Below are positions 29,843 to 41,828 of a stretch of DNA of 64,000 nt, one piece after another. Origin of the DNA: Symbiodinium sp. CCMP2592 (lineage: Eukaryota; Sar; Dinophyceae; Suessiales; Symbiodiniaceae); the NCBI GenBank assembly GCA_905221615.1, contig CAJNDT010000958.1:45303-109302 (forward strand). Reading direction: 5' to 3'. The notes under the pieces are model-generated. The model worked only from the letters and a program-made list of their open reading frames with translations, ran no database searches and was not told the DNA's origin. A program made the translations under genes and the position numbers. Every line of letters begins with the position of its first letter. Position 1 is the first letter of the stretch.

Positions 29843-31548
29843 TAGACGTTTGGAAATACTTAGTATGACCATCCGGAATTAAACGGGTTCTAGTTCTTTG
29901 TAGCCCAGAAGGCTTAGGCAATACTTAGCATGATTATTCTAATGTTGCAGGGTTTATGTCGTTGTAGACAAGGGGTATTGGGCAATACTTGACATGATTA
30001 TTCTGGTTTCAATGGGTTTATATCGTTGTAGATCCCTGTAGACAAGGGTTATTAGGCAATACGTAACATAATTATTTCACTTCTGGTGTGTTTATGTCGT
30101 TGTAAAGAAGGAGTACTAGGCAATACTTAACATGTCTATTCTGGTTTTGATGTGTTCAGGGTAGGATCGCAGGAGGCTTCGAGGTAGGACCCGTTGTAGA
30201 CAAGGGGTATTGGGCAAGACTTAGCATGATTATTATGGTTTCAATGGGTTTATATCGTCGATATTTCGTTGTAGACACGGGGTATTCGGCAATACTTAAC
30301 ATAATTATTTCGCTTCTTATGTGTTTATGTCGTTGTAGGGAAGGAGTATTAGGCAATACTTAATACTTAACATGTATATTCTGGTTTGATGTGTCTCGTT
30401 TTAAGTCTAGACGTTTTGGAGATACTTAGTATGACTATCCGGAATTAAACGGGTTCTAGTTCTTTGTAGCCCAGAAGGCTTAGGCAATACTTAGCATGAT
30501 TATTCTAATGTTGCAGGGTTTATGTCGTTGTAGACAAGGGGTATTGGGCAATACTTGACATGATTATTCTGGTTTCAATGGGTTTATATCGTTGTAGATC
30601 GTTGTAGACAAGGGTTATTAGGCAATACTTAACATAATTATTTCACTTCTGATGTGTTTATGTCGTCGTAGAGAAGGAGTACTAGGCAATACTTAACATG
30701 TCTATTCTGGTTTGGATGTGTTCAGGGTAGGATCGCAGGAGGCTTCGAGGTAGGACCCGTTGTAGACAAGGGGTATTGGGCAAGACTTAGCATGATTATT
30801 ATGGTTTCAATGGATTTATATCGTCGATATTTCGTTGTAGACACGGGGTATTCGGCAATACTTAACATAATTATTTCGCTTCTTATGCGTTTATGTCGTT
30901 GTAGGGAAGGAGTATTAGGCAATACTCAACATGTCTATTCTGGTTTGATGTGTCTCGTTTTAAGTCTAAACGTTTGGAGATACTTAGTATGACTATCCGG
31001 AGTTAAACGGGTTTTATTTCTTTGTAGCCAAGAAGGCTTAGGCAATACTTAGCATGATTATTCTAATGTTGCAGGGTTTATGTCGTTGTAGACAAGGGGT
31101 ATTAGGCAATACTTGACATGATTATTCTGGTTTCAATGGGTTTATATCGTTGTAGATCGTTGTAGACAAGGGTTATTAGGCAATACTTAACAAAATTATT
31201 TCGCTTCTGATGTGTTTATGTTGTTGTAGAGAAGGAGTACTAGGCAATACTTAACATGTCTATTCTGGTTTGGATGTGTTCAGGGTAGGATCGCAGGAGG
31301 CTTCGAGGTAGGACCCGTTGTAGACAAGGGGTATTGGGCAATACTTAGCATGATTATTATGGTTTCAATGGGTTTATATCGTGATATTTCGTTGTAGACA
31401 CGGGGTATTCGGCAAAAATTAACATAATTATTTCGCTTCTGATGTGTCTATGTCGTTGTAGGGAAGGAGTATTAGGCAATACTCAACATGTCTATTCTGG
31501 TTTTGATGTGTTCAGGGTATGATCGCAGGAGGCTTCGAGGTAGGTCCT
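29843..31548. repeat. Higher-order satellite: ~68-bp monomers in ~560-bp units
   Basis: Monomers share the words GGCAATACTTA, CATGATTATT, GGTTTATATCGTTGTAGAC and AAGGGGTATT. Three higher-order units begin at 29843, about 30411 and about 30969, each starting with GACGTTTGGAGATACTTAG or a close variant. A GATCGCAGGAGGCTTCGAGG block recurs at about 30166, 30732 and 31288 and, displaced, near 31522. Copies at the same place in successive higher-order units are more alike than adjacent monomers. Reading frames in it are artefacts. Confidence 0.92.
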
Positions 31549-31912
31549 GGGGGGGGGGGGTAGCATATATATATATATATGTATATATTTGTCTATGAAT
31601 AAACAACATATACGTGATAAATCAATATAACCAATGTTAATTATATAAATATATATGTATATATCTGTAGAACAACATGAGGTATGTAAAATATACATAT
31701 AAGATGCATATAATATAGTATTTCTAACATGTAAAATACATATATGTAGTCATATTTTATGTTATATACATATGAAATAAAACAAGTATGTGTATATATA
31801 ATGTAAAATATACTTAATATGTGTAATATATTTGATAATATATATATATATACACATATATATATATAATATTCAATATGTATAAACGATACAAACCATA
31901 TATAAAAGTATA

Positions 31913-31953
<41 letters not shown>

Positions 31954-34165
31954 GATATATAATATATACAAAATAAATAAAACATATATGTAACATATGT
32001 ATTATATACATATATATATAACATATATATATAACATATATTAAACATTTTCTGTATAACATATAGAAACATATATACAATAAATAGTACATATAACATG
32101 CATAATTCCAAACAATGAATTTTCTATATAAAATAACATCTCATATACACAATATGATTATTGATATATATATATATATCTATATAAAGGAAAATGTCTA
32201 TAATATGTCCATGGTTTATATGTATTATAGGTTATGTAATATGTATAATACTGTAATATACAGTACTGACAAAAATAAAATGATATGTATCACTAATATA
32301 ATATGTAGATGAAAACCATACATATTATTATAAACGACATATTACATATAACATGGGCATATTATATATTATTTTTGGATGACATGTACAATACATACAG
32401 GAATTTCAAAAAATGATATAAGTAAATCTATATATATTATATAATAGCAATAATGAAAATAAAAATTGAATAAAATGTATAACAAAAAATCTAATGTATA
32501 TATATATACATATCAGGATTATATAAATATAGATACTGAAATCAATACATAAAACACATAATTACATGTGATATGCAATACTATAGTATTCATTGTTTGT
32601 ATGATTATAACATATTGAAGAGTATAAATAAACAGTACGATATACAGAATACTGAATTTAAATACAATACATAATACATGTACAATATTTCGAATAGGTA
32701 TATATCAATAACATAAACATATAATAATATATATATATATCATATACATATATTATTATATATATATATATGATATATGATATATGTAATATAACACCAT
32801 GATACAATAATATCTAGTAAAAAAACATATATAATATAATGCAGTAGATATATATATATATATATATATTGTGTATATGATATATATATAATATGAATAT
32901 TAAAAAAAGACTGAATATATACCATACACATTTTTTATATTATATAATGTACAGTATATAATAAACAATATTATAAAAATTACATAGATATAATATATGC
33001 ACATTATTATTAGTTTAATATTTTATCGAAAAAAAAAGAAAATACAATGTATTCATAATATATGAAATTATATAAAATATATATATATAATGAATATATT
33101 ATGTATAAGACACATTTAAAATATATATCCATATAAATAACATATATAATAAAACTGAAAGACATATTCTATATATATACATATATAAATAATATCCAAT
33201 CGATATTAATCTATATATATATACCATACATTATATATACAATATATATAAATGTGTACATATAATATATACATGTAATATATGATGTATAGTATATTCT
33301 TATAATATTGACTTTATAAAAAACATAATATATATAAAAAATATATTGCATATATATATATATATATACAATATACAAATGAATTGATCTAGACTAAAAT
33401 CTTTATATATAACAAAAAAAATAAATTAATATAACATATAAAAATAATATAATAAATAAATAATATATAATAATATATAATATAATATAATTAAATATAA
33501 TATAATATAACATAATATACTATAATATAACTATAATACTTAATATAATATATATAATATAATATAATACCATATATATAATATATATAATTAATATAAT
33601 AATAATATAATTTATAATAATATATATAATATAATGTAATATAATATAAATATAATATATAATAGTATTTATAAAATATAAATATATAATAATAATATAA
33701 TATACAATGCTAAAATATATAATATAATATAATATAATATAATATAATATAATATAATACAATACAATATAATATAATATAATATAATATAATACATTAC
33801 AATACAATACAATATAATATAATATAATGTATATGTCTAGTCTATATCAAAAACACGATATATATATATATATACATACATACACAATATATCTAATAGA
33901 CAATATGTACATATATATATATATGAAAATATATATATGATATATTAATATAATGTACGTAATATGTTCTATAATAAAATGAATATATACACATAATTTT
34001 GTTTTTGCACAATTTATATCTAATATACATTTTATATTTTTAATTGACTATACAAAGACACATAAATACAAGACATAATATTGAAAAAAATACAATACAA
34101 TATAATAGAATCTTATATATATATATATATATATAATGTATGTATGTATGTATATATATATATAT
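31549..34165. repeat. G12 tract then 2.6 kb of extremely AT-rich sequence
   Basis: A run of 12 G at 31549-31560, preceded by GAGGTAGGTCCT, mirrors 26980-27006 in inverse. It is followed by DNA built almost only of A and T, with many (TA)n, (ATA)n and TATAA-type repeats. All frames here are Ile/Tyr/Asn-rich artefacts. I see no organellar gene, rRNA or tRNA in it. Confidence 0.92.
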
Positions 34166-34430
34166 AACTGTTTAACAATTTAATCCGTGAGGTTTTGGTA
34201 CTGGCTGTTGCCTGTATCCCTTTGCTCACCAAGAGCTGACATAGATATTGAGATATGTATACCTCTTGCAAGTTACCGCCACATCGCACTCCGCGTCTCA
34301 GATAGTGCATGGATGTGGAGAATCGATTGGTTGACTCTGGCCCCGGAGGTGCTTACTTCCAAGAAACTGCAAAGTGAGGAACTTGAAGAAACAGATGCAC
34401 TTTTCCACTATACTTTGGCCTTGCGATCAA
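34166..34430. other. Left flank of the candidate DNA transposon
   Basis: Composition returns to normal. A plus-strand frame (34187-34465) looks weakly exon-like (SDSAWMWRIDWLTLAPEVL) but runs into the transposon end and has no identified family. Confidence 0.3.
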
Positions 34431-34541
34431 CCCAGAGCTTCCAAAGATGCTTAAATAATTTTTAGATATCTTTAATCATCTTGATTAAACACTATAGTGT
34501 CTATTTAAGCATGGTATGTAAATGGCAAAAACAATGCTTAA

Positions 34542-36481
34542 TTAAGAAATGTTATTTTCTGTATATGCATCCCAATTATATACATGCATGCGGACGATCT
34601 CGATTCGAGGAACTTTATTAGCTGCCAGGAATCGTCTGAGAACTTGACAAGAAACAGCATTCATCGAAAACTTGCCACCACGCCGTCTGCCCAGCAATGC
34701 TAGGGTATGCCCATAGCTCTCATCCCTGTAGGTCCAGGTCTTGCTAGGGTTCACCTCGCCCCTGGCCAATTCGAACAGCTGATGGGCTTTAGGTTTAACC
34801 CTGAAGAGCTTGTCCACCTCGAAGTAAGTCTCGAGGCTGCCCCAGAGTAAAAGAAACTTCTGAGAAGAAACTCTGAAGACTTCCTTGTCCCAAGCTGCAG
34901 TGCTGAGACAGGCATATATGGACTGCAAAGCTTCTGTGCCATGCAACATCGCCTGTTCAGCAGGCTTTGCTGGCGACAAATACTTTGTAGCCAATTCCAT
35001 GGCAGCACCGACGAGTGCTCGAGCTTCCCCTGCTTTGGCTCTCAACTTGGGGGATTTGATCTTGCCTCGATCCTCTTCACGAAGCATGGTGGGAAGGAGC
35101 TTCGGCAATCGATCTTGGACCCCAGTTCTGTCGTAGTATGCCTTGATGTCTTGGTACAGCTTGGCACATCGGATGAGTTTGCTCAGGCCTCGGATCTTCT
35201 CACTCTGTAAGTAAAACAGCAAAGACCCAAGCCAGTCGGATGTTACTCCGAGGTCGCAAGCGTGTAAAAAGTCCATCTTGCAGCAAGCCGTATTGAATCC
35301 TGGGCAAGAAAATAATCTCGACACCAATTTATTCTGCTGCCTCTGGCGCATGAAGAAGTCCATGCTGGAAATGAGAGGGTACCTGAGGCAAAGGCAACTG
35401 CCAGGAATAAGCGATCGACTTCAACTGTCTAGCATGCCTCACACGTCGAAATTAAAAGACAATTCTTTCCTGGTGGCGATATTTCGAGCCGGTTAATTGA
35501 CTCCTTAAGTCGACTGTATCATGCTAGGGTATGCCAAAAGATATAAAACTTTGAATCTATCAATCCCAGATGCTTGGCGAAAGTCTGAGTATCAAATTTT
35601 TTCAAATCAGCTCGGGGGCACATACACCGCCAACAGATAAACCCCTTCGAACTCCAAGAAGGGAAGCTCAAAACGTCCTTGTAACAGCTCCAATCAGCTC
35701 GAAATTCAGCCAGAGCAGCTCTCAGTGGAAGCTTTCTGCCTGCCAAACGTTGTCGATAACTATCGGTTCGATTGAAGGGCATGCCATCGTGTCGGCAGCT
35801 TGGCATGCTCCCCGTCGCCAGCTGCTTAAAGGACCACTGGATGATTTCGAATACATCCTCAAAAGTTTGCGATTTGGATACAAATTCTTTTGGAAAGGCC
35901 GCAACAGGCAGGCGAAGATTCTGCTGGCCAAAGATGTTCAAAGAAATCGTCTCCAAAGTCATGGATCGGTCGCTGTTGAAAGGCACACCATCGCACCACA
36001 TCCCCATGAGGAGAGTGGATTCAGAATCCAAGCCCAACTCATCCTCCAAAAAATGCAAGTGGTTCTCCAGGTCAGGCCTGTCAGGCAAGATCTCGGCTTG
36101 CTGCTGAAGCAAGGCCTCTGGCGTGTTCACTTTGAGCAGTGAGTGCAAGGATTCGTGAGGCAGCAAAATTGCCAAGGAATACTCTTCAGACGTATTCTTC
36201 GCCTGATTCCAGCCACGAACCTTTGCATGATATAACGAAGGCCATTTCGTGTTTCTGAAACATTTGCGCAAAAGATCCCGATGGGTGTTGCGAGTCTCTG
36301 GGCGGACCTGTAAATCTTCCACATGCAGTGCCCCGGCTTGCTGTGCTGACCGCAGTACTCGAGCGCTTCGCTCAGAACTGAGCTCATTGTTTAAAAATAT
36401 GTCGACCATCTCGGACCTGAATCGTTTTGCAGGAGCAACGGCCTGGACATCTTCTGTTGTCAAAGATCTTTTGTTGAACAT
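34542..36481 (-). CDS. DDE-transposase-like protein, two exons
   Basis: ATG at 36481. Exon 1 is 36481-35550, intron 35549-35383 (167 bp, GT-AG), exon 2 is 35382-34542, giving 590 aa with the frame preserved across the junction. Motifs in order: MGMWCDGVPF (first Asp candidate), a WRCMCP zinc-like segment before the junction, then KMDFLHACDLGV (second Asp), KPKAHQLFELA and TYRDESYGHTLALLGRR (Glu candidate). The spacing and the K-x-H...DE signature resemble Tnp2/KDZ-type transposases, where D, D and E hold the metal ions for strand cleavage. Exon 2 begins with G after CAG, as is common in dinoflagellates. It would cut and join the 28-bp ends. The name is inference from motifs. Confidence 0.55.
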
Positions 36482-36575
36482 TGCCGGCAAGTCTCGAAGC
36501 GAAGCGAACCCTACAGAACAATGTCTGGACAATCAAAAATTAATCCAAAGTACATGCGGTTTTCACATATATACA

Positions 36576-36614
<39 letters not shown>

Positions 36615-36912
36615 AACATACACTGTCTTAGCATATGAATTTACTTAGATCGAAGTAGCTATGCGCACGTGCCTGTGCGACATGGGGCCGAGCCTGCAGA
36701 ATGTAAGAAGCAACAGAAAGTCTGCAAGCACTCACGGGTCTCATAGCTGCAAACATGCGAGAAGAAGCATTGCATGCACGCATTTTCTACCACTGCGAGG
36801 TCAGTGCAGCCTCTCCTGCCAAGGAGCTCCGTCTCAAGGCGAACTTGGAACAACACCTGTACTCCTACCGGATAATATCATCGAGGGTGATGAATCTCAA
36901 GCCTAGGGCCGA
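36482..36912. other. Intergenic with TA microsatellite
   Basis: A (TA)n run at about 36575-36607 and one copy of the CTCCT...AGGAG motif at 36813-36826. No gene supported. Confidence 0.5.
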
Positions 36913-38258
36913 TCACTCCATCAGGCCATTGACTTTCTTGAGCAAGGCCTTGCTGCCTTTGTCGTGGTTGGCAGCCTGGTCGACGACAGTGTGAAAGGTG
37001 GCCACAAGCTCGGTGCAATCGGAAGTAACATCCGCCGGCACACTCTCGGCCTCGTGCTGGCGAAGAACACCCAAGAAGTCCTCGAGAGCTGCGATCGCCT
37101 GATCGACGTCGTCCTTGCGATTATCCCATGTTTTGTCCCCGCTGTACTTCGTGGAAATCTTGGTCTTCAAAGACTTCAGCTCCTCGTTGTTTTGGGTCAG
37201 CTTTCTCTTCTCGGCCACGATCTTCTTCATAAGATCTTTTGCCAGGGTATGGCTCTGGCTCAGCTGCAAAGCCGGATCCTTGGAACTGGAGCTTGCCGCA
37301 CTCTTGCCCAACATGATGTCGAGGGACCTCTTGTCCTTCAACTGCAAGTTCTTCATGCCGGAACAATGGCTTCCCAGGGACTCCTCCGTCTTAGTGGCCT
37401 GGCGGGCCACCTGGCCTTTCGAGTGCATGTAGAAGTACTTGCTGAGCACCTCGAACTTGGGGTGAATTTTCGTCGATCTCTCATAGCCGTACCGCTTTTC
37501 GGCTTCGGACATCAGCTCTTCCAGCAGATCCTTCTTCATATCTTCCTCCAAGCCGCTTTCATCGATGCCCTCCAGCTTGAAAATTGCCGTCCTGCATGCA
37601 GTGTGCATGCATGCTCAATATAATCATCCGTTCCATAATCGAAGCCTAGAGAATATAATCATAGAAAAGACAATCAAACAAGAGCAAAAATCTGACAAAA
37701 CTGCCACCGAAAATCCGAGTGTACCAGTTCTTGACGGTATCTTCGTGCTCACTGTTGGTATTCACGGTCGTCTTGACCAAATCGTGTACCCAATTACACT
37801 GACGGACGCCGAACTGTGAGACCTTGCTCAATATCTCTCTCTTGGTGGCAATGTCCCCCGCCTCGTACTCCTGCCAAGGAGCACGAGTGGAACGAAAACA
37901 AGAATCAAAACAACTGGCACGGAAGTGCCGGAAGTGCAAGATGCAGGCGGTCCTCGAGTACTTTTTGGGCGTTTTGTTTCTCTTCGTCCGTAGTTTTTTT
38001 AGCTTTGAGCTGATAGCGAAGCCCGGTCAAAGCAGCTGAAATTGTGCCCCGAGCATACCCCAAGCCGCTCGGTGCCGTTGAATCATCGTCTTCCTCGGCC
38101 GCATCACCGAGCTCCACCTTGGCAGCCTTGGCTTTCCTCTTGGGGGTCACCTTTTCGTGCTTAACCTTAGCCTTGGCGGCCTTGCTCTTTGCAGCCATGG
38201 CCTTGGCCATCTTGCTGTTCTGCGGACCTTTGCCGCCCTTGCTCTGGGCCGGCGCCAT
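36913..38258 (-). CDS. Three-exon accessory gene, function unknown
   Basis: ATG at 38258. Exon 1 38258-37962, intron 37961-37871 (91 bp), exon 2 37870-37725, intron 37724-37592 (133 bp), exon 3 37591-36913. Both introns are GT-AG, acceptors are followed by G, and the total of 1122 bp gives 373 aa with no frame break. The N-terminus is highly basic (KAMAAKSKAAKAKVKHEKV), with an acidic patch after it. Exon 2 has KREILSKVSQFGVRQCNWVH. Exon 3 carries EAEKRYGYERSTKIHPKFE and a Lys/Glu helix near residues 270-300. A DNA-binding accessory role, like TnpA of CACTA elements, is possible but unproven. Confidence 0.6.
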
Positions 38259-38934
38259 CAATCCGGGGAGGCTACAGGAATGCTACCCGATCATATATCG
38301 TGAGCTGAGCTCGATCTAAACATTGATTCAGCAGAAAATTCATGCGAAGAGTCGAGAACGGTGGCACACGAGTGCCATGACATGTTCACTGTTGCACACA
38401 GCATGCATAAGTTATTTCATTTTGCAAGACACCATCGCCTTCGCCGGCAGGTCAGAGCTCGTCCAAATCATAATCGTTTTGCCACCAATGCATGTCAGCA
38501 CCTAATCTCCTAGCCAAGGAGATGGCACTTCCAGAGACCGAGCGACACTTCAGGAAGTATCTATCATTCCAATAGCCAACATAACGAGTATACCATTCAT
38601 ACAAGAACTTTTGGAAGCACTGCTCGGAGCAATCAAATGTATCGTACAGAAACCACAGAGCGAATGCACTCAACCGGGTCGTGAAAAGCCTTCTCATCAG
38701 TTGCAAAGCGAACAACGGCAAATGAAGCACAGGTCGCTGCCTCATGCCTCCCATGTGCCAGCTCAGTTGCTGTTTCATCCACAATCGAGCCTTTGCATGG
38801 CAGGGCTGGCCTGCAGAAAGTCAAAACTCTGCTGCCGAACTTGAATCCAAGAACCTGGCTGGGTACAGCTGCCGATGCCAATGCGGTGGAGAATGGTCGC
38901 TCTGCGGATCCGCACCTGGGTCTAGGAAGACCCC
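38259..38934. other. Spacer, with a possible last exon at 38452-38784 (minus)
   Basis: The minus frame ending at 38452 contains CFQKFLYEWYTRYVGYWNDR and an acidic C-terminus. It looks exon-like but has no start or family. One CTCCT...AGGAG copy at 38507-38521 falls in the same stretch. Treat it as unassigned. Confidence 0.25.
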
Positions 38935-39066
38935 GAAAATTTTTAACAAGCTTTTTTTTAACAAATTTTTAACTGTTAAAAAAATGGCTTATGAAAGGAT
39001 TCCTTTCATAAGCCATTTTTTTTAACAGTTAAAAATTTGTCAAAAAAAAGCTTGTTAAAAATTTTC
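38935..39066. repeat. 132-bp near-perfect palindrome (foldback or MITE-like)
   Basis: Arms of about 64 bp, beginning GAAAATTTTTAACAAGC and ending with its reverse complement, meet at GAAAGGATTCCTTTC. Only a few bases differ between arms. It lies between accessory genes of the candidate transposon. It could be a small nested foldback element or a strong transcription or replication barrier. Confidence 0.9.
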
Positions 39067-39246
39067 CGTCGCTTACCAGAATCTATCTTCACCCATCACT
39101 CCCCACAACAGACCTCAGAGAGAATTGGACACGAATCACAAATGGAAGTGGCCTGGGTTCTGATCCTCCATGCTGCGAAGACCTGGCAATCGCTAGACGA
39201 CATGCATGTGTACACGTGAACAAACTCCTACCCAGGAGCAGGACCA

Positions 39247-39260
39247 CTCCTACCAAGGAG
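39247..39260. repeat. Copy of a dispersed 14-bp palindromic motif CTCCTACCAAGGAG
   Basis: One of about ten exact or near copies between 36.8 and 41.4 kb. Others are at 36813, 37868, 38507, 39225, 39297 (imperfect), 39363, 39819, 41159, 41251 and 41403. CTCCT and AGGAG form the arms. The copy at 37868-37881 spans a 3' splice site (minus strand CTCCTTGGCAG|GAG) and the copy at 39819-39832 lies 8 bp after a 5' splice site. Confidence 0.75.
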
Positions 39261-39448
39261 CAACAAACTGCAAACGTGATGCACACCAGCTGCCGACTCC
39301 TACCAACAAGCTGCAACCTACGAGCACTGCCGACCCAAACACAGATGCACACTAGCTGGCGACTCCTGCCAAGGAGTCCTTGTTTTTATCGTCTCGTTGC
39401 GGGAAGATCAATCCGGCGGAAGACACCTATGCTACAGCAGACACTGCC

Positions 39449-41081
39449 TCAACGCAGTTCATCAGAATCCTCAGGGTCTTCCTGGGTTTCATCTGCAGCC
39501 GCCTGCTCTGCCTGTGTTTCCGCTTGGTTATTCTTCAGGCGCTTGTAGGCTTCATCAAGACCAATCACGTGTTCAATGGTCTCGGCGCCTTCCACCATGG
39601 ATCGGAAGCTCTGCCAGGTATGCACCGAGCCGGGCTCCTCCTGAGCCTCGTCAGGACCCGCATCCACTGCAGCTGGCTCCTCAGCTGCACCACCGCCCTC
39701 CTGACGGGCTCCTTGGCCTGCAATCTGCTTCGCCTCGGCCTGCAAACAGAATGAACATGTGCTTCATACTGATGTGACTTAAGTTATAACAGATGCACTG
39801 AGCATCTGCAGAAGCTGGCTCCTACCTAGGAGCATATACCCTGATACCACAGAATTTAACCCAGGCCTCACGGATCAAACGAAGCTTCTTGGAGGATTCC
39901 GACGGAGCTCCTCCGACCCATCTGCCCTCCTGCTTCAGAGTCTCAATCTGGCTGGCGAGCCACAATTTTCTTTTCTTGCCTTTGCTCTTCTTGAAAGACT
40001 GCTGTTGCTCCTGAGAGGCATAGTCCCGCTGCCATCGATCCGAGCCCCAATATTTCTGGGATTTTTTATCCATAAACTCTTCCCATTCATTGTACTTCTG
40101 CATGGCATCCTGGCTTCTGCCACTCTGCGGGCCGGGCCTCTCCCAGCTGGAGCTCGACTGCTGCTTGCGACCGCCGCTCTTCCAACCACGGCCATAGCTG
40201 CTTGAATAATCGCCATAGCCCCAAGTATCCTCACGGGTACTTTGCTCATTCGCAGCCGTGCTTTGTTCAGCAGTGTCACCTTGCTCCGTGGCCCCGGTGC
40301 TTTCCATCGCCGGCTCCTCCCCAGGAGCTTGCATGTAGGGGTCATCCTGCACCAGCGGCTCCGCTTTCACAGGCACAAAGCGCCGTTTTTGCACTGCAGC
40401 CTGATATTTTTCGGAGGCGGCACCCTTTGCCTGAAGCCTCTGCCACTTTTGGCCCTCCTCAAGGGCCACTTGGGCTGCCGACGCAGCCTTCTCCGAGCCA
40501 TAGCTATGCTCCTTCTCCATCTTTATGGCTGACCTCAGAGCATGCCCCGCCTTGTGCTCCTGGGAAGTGCTTTCCCATGCATGGCGGGCGTCCTCATACT
40601 CGGAAAAAGAGCTCACTTGGTTTTTCTCCTCCAAACCGAAGATGAAGGCATTCGCCTCTTCGTCGCTGGACACGACCTCCTCGATCCGTGGCCCGTCGCC
40701 TTCCCGAGCAGCCACAACCTGAACCTCCGGCTCCTCCGGCTCCTCCGGCTCCTCCGGGTCCGATTCCTCCTCCTCGAGGACGTCTTGGAGTTGTTGCTCA
40801 AGCTTGTTCTGATATACGCCGTCAGCGTAGCCGCTGTTCTTCCACGAGGTCCAGCTCCAGGATCGTTTGCTCGAAGAGCCCAGGGACCCCGAGGATGCAG
40901 TCTGGGGATCTGAACTCTGAATGGGGCCACGTGCCCAAAGATTGGTATTGGGCTCCTGACGCATGTAATACCACTGGCATAAGATGTTGATGCACACCCG
41001 CTTCCTGAGATAGCTCCGGGTCCCGCATTTCGGACACATACGAATGTCCTGCAGGGCTTCCGGTGCATAGCGCTGCGACAT
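39449..41081 (-). CDS. Two-exon accessory gene with an N-terminal zinc motif, function unknown
   Basis: ATG at 41081. Exon 1 is 41081-39840, intron 39839-39740 (100 bp, GT-AG), exon 2 is 39739-39449, giving 510 aa. Near the start RMCPKCGTRSYL...CINILCQW forms a likely Cys4 zinc ribbon. The middle has an acidic EEPEEPEE stretch, a Gln/Ala helical region and a Ser/Gly/Trp/Tyr low-complexity part (GYGDYSSSYGRGWK). A basic KKSKGKKRK motif before the junction may direct nuclear import. Exon 2 is acidic and helical. It shares strand and setting with the transposase-like gene. No family recognised. Confidence 0.55.
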
Positions 41082-41828
41082 AGCTGAATTAACAGCTAAG
41101 CTCAAAAAAACTGCTCGGAGCAATCGCAGCTGCGCAATACTCGAATCCTGACTGCTACCTCCTACCAAGGAGTTTTCAGCACATGTATGCCCTGCAAACA
41201 GCGATCGCCAGCAGATCTAGATCTCACATGCATCTCAAAACATGCACATGCTCCTACCAAGGAGCTAGCATGCACTGCAATTAAGACTGCTGCACAGAAA
41301 TGCAAACACAAGCCGTCGCACCTCGATCTGAATTTGAAGATCGACCGGGATCGCAGCTGCTGCCGCCAGACCTGCAAGCACAGCCAAGATTCTTTAACCT
41401 AGCTCCTCCCAAGGAGCTCATGCTTGGACTTCTGAACTGCTGGCATGCAGTCAGCAAAAAACAACCTAACACCTGCACTGCCAGAGCACATGTCCAGATC
41501 TCAACATGTGTCTTCGGAACTTAAGCTAGCACTCTGAGGCCCGGACTTGACAAAGCAACAACGAAAACACTCATGCAAAAACGGCTGCAGCAACATCAAG
41601 TCAAGCATGTGTGTGCACCAGCAACATGATTCGTCAAAATCTCTGCACTTGCTTGCACTAGTGACTTAAGCAAACTAAGCGAAACTGCAAAACTTCTGAC
41701 AAAAATATTTTTCGTCCAATCCTGCATGCATGCAGCATGTCGATCTTTGCAATTCCATCCACCTGTACAATCGCTGATATACACAATCCTATAGCTCGAT
41801 CGCGAGGGATCCCCGCCACCCGCACGAT
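41082..41828. other. Intergenic within the candidate transposon
   Basis: Three copies of the CTCCT...AGGAG motif (41159, 41251, 41403) and no supported gene. Confidence 0.5.

Noticed and set aside
29472-30922. Frames in the satellite region
   Set aside because: Periodic with the repeat, short, and without codon or domain evidence.
31549-34165. Organellar (mitochondrial or plastid) insertion
   Set aside because: Very AT-rich, but no cox, cob, rRNA or tRNA-like sequence can be seen; simple-repeat expansion explains it.
40314-40327. CTCCTCCCCAGGAG as another copy of the dispersed palindrome
   Set aside because: It lies in coding sequence and differs in the core, so it may be coincidence.
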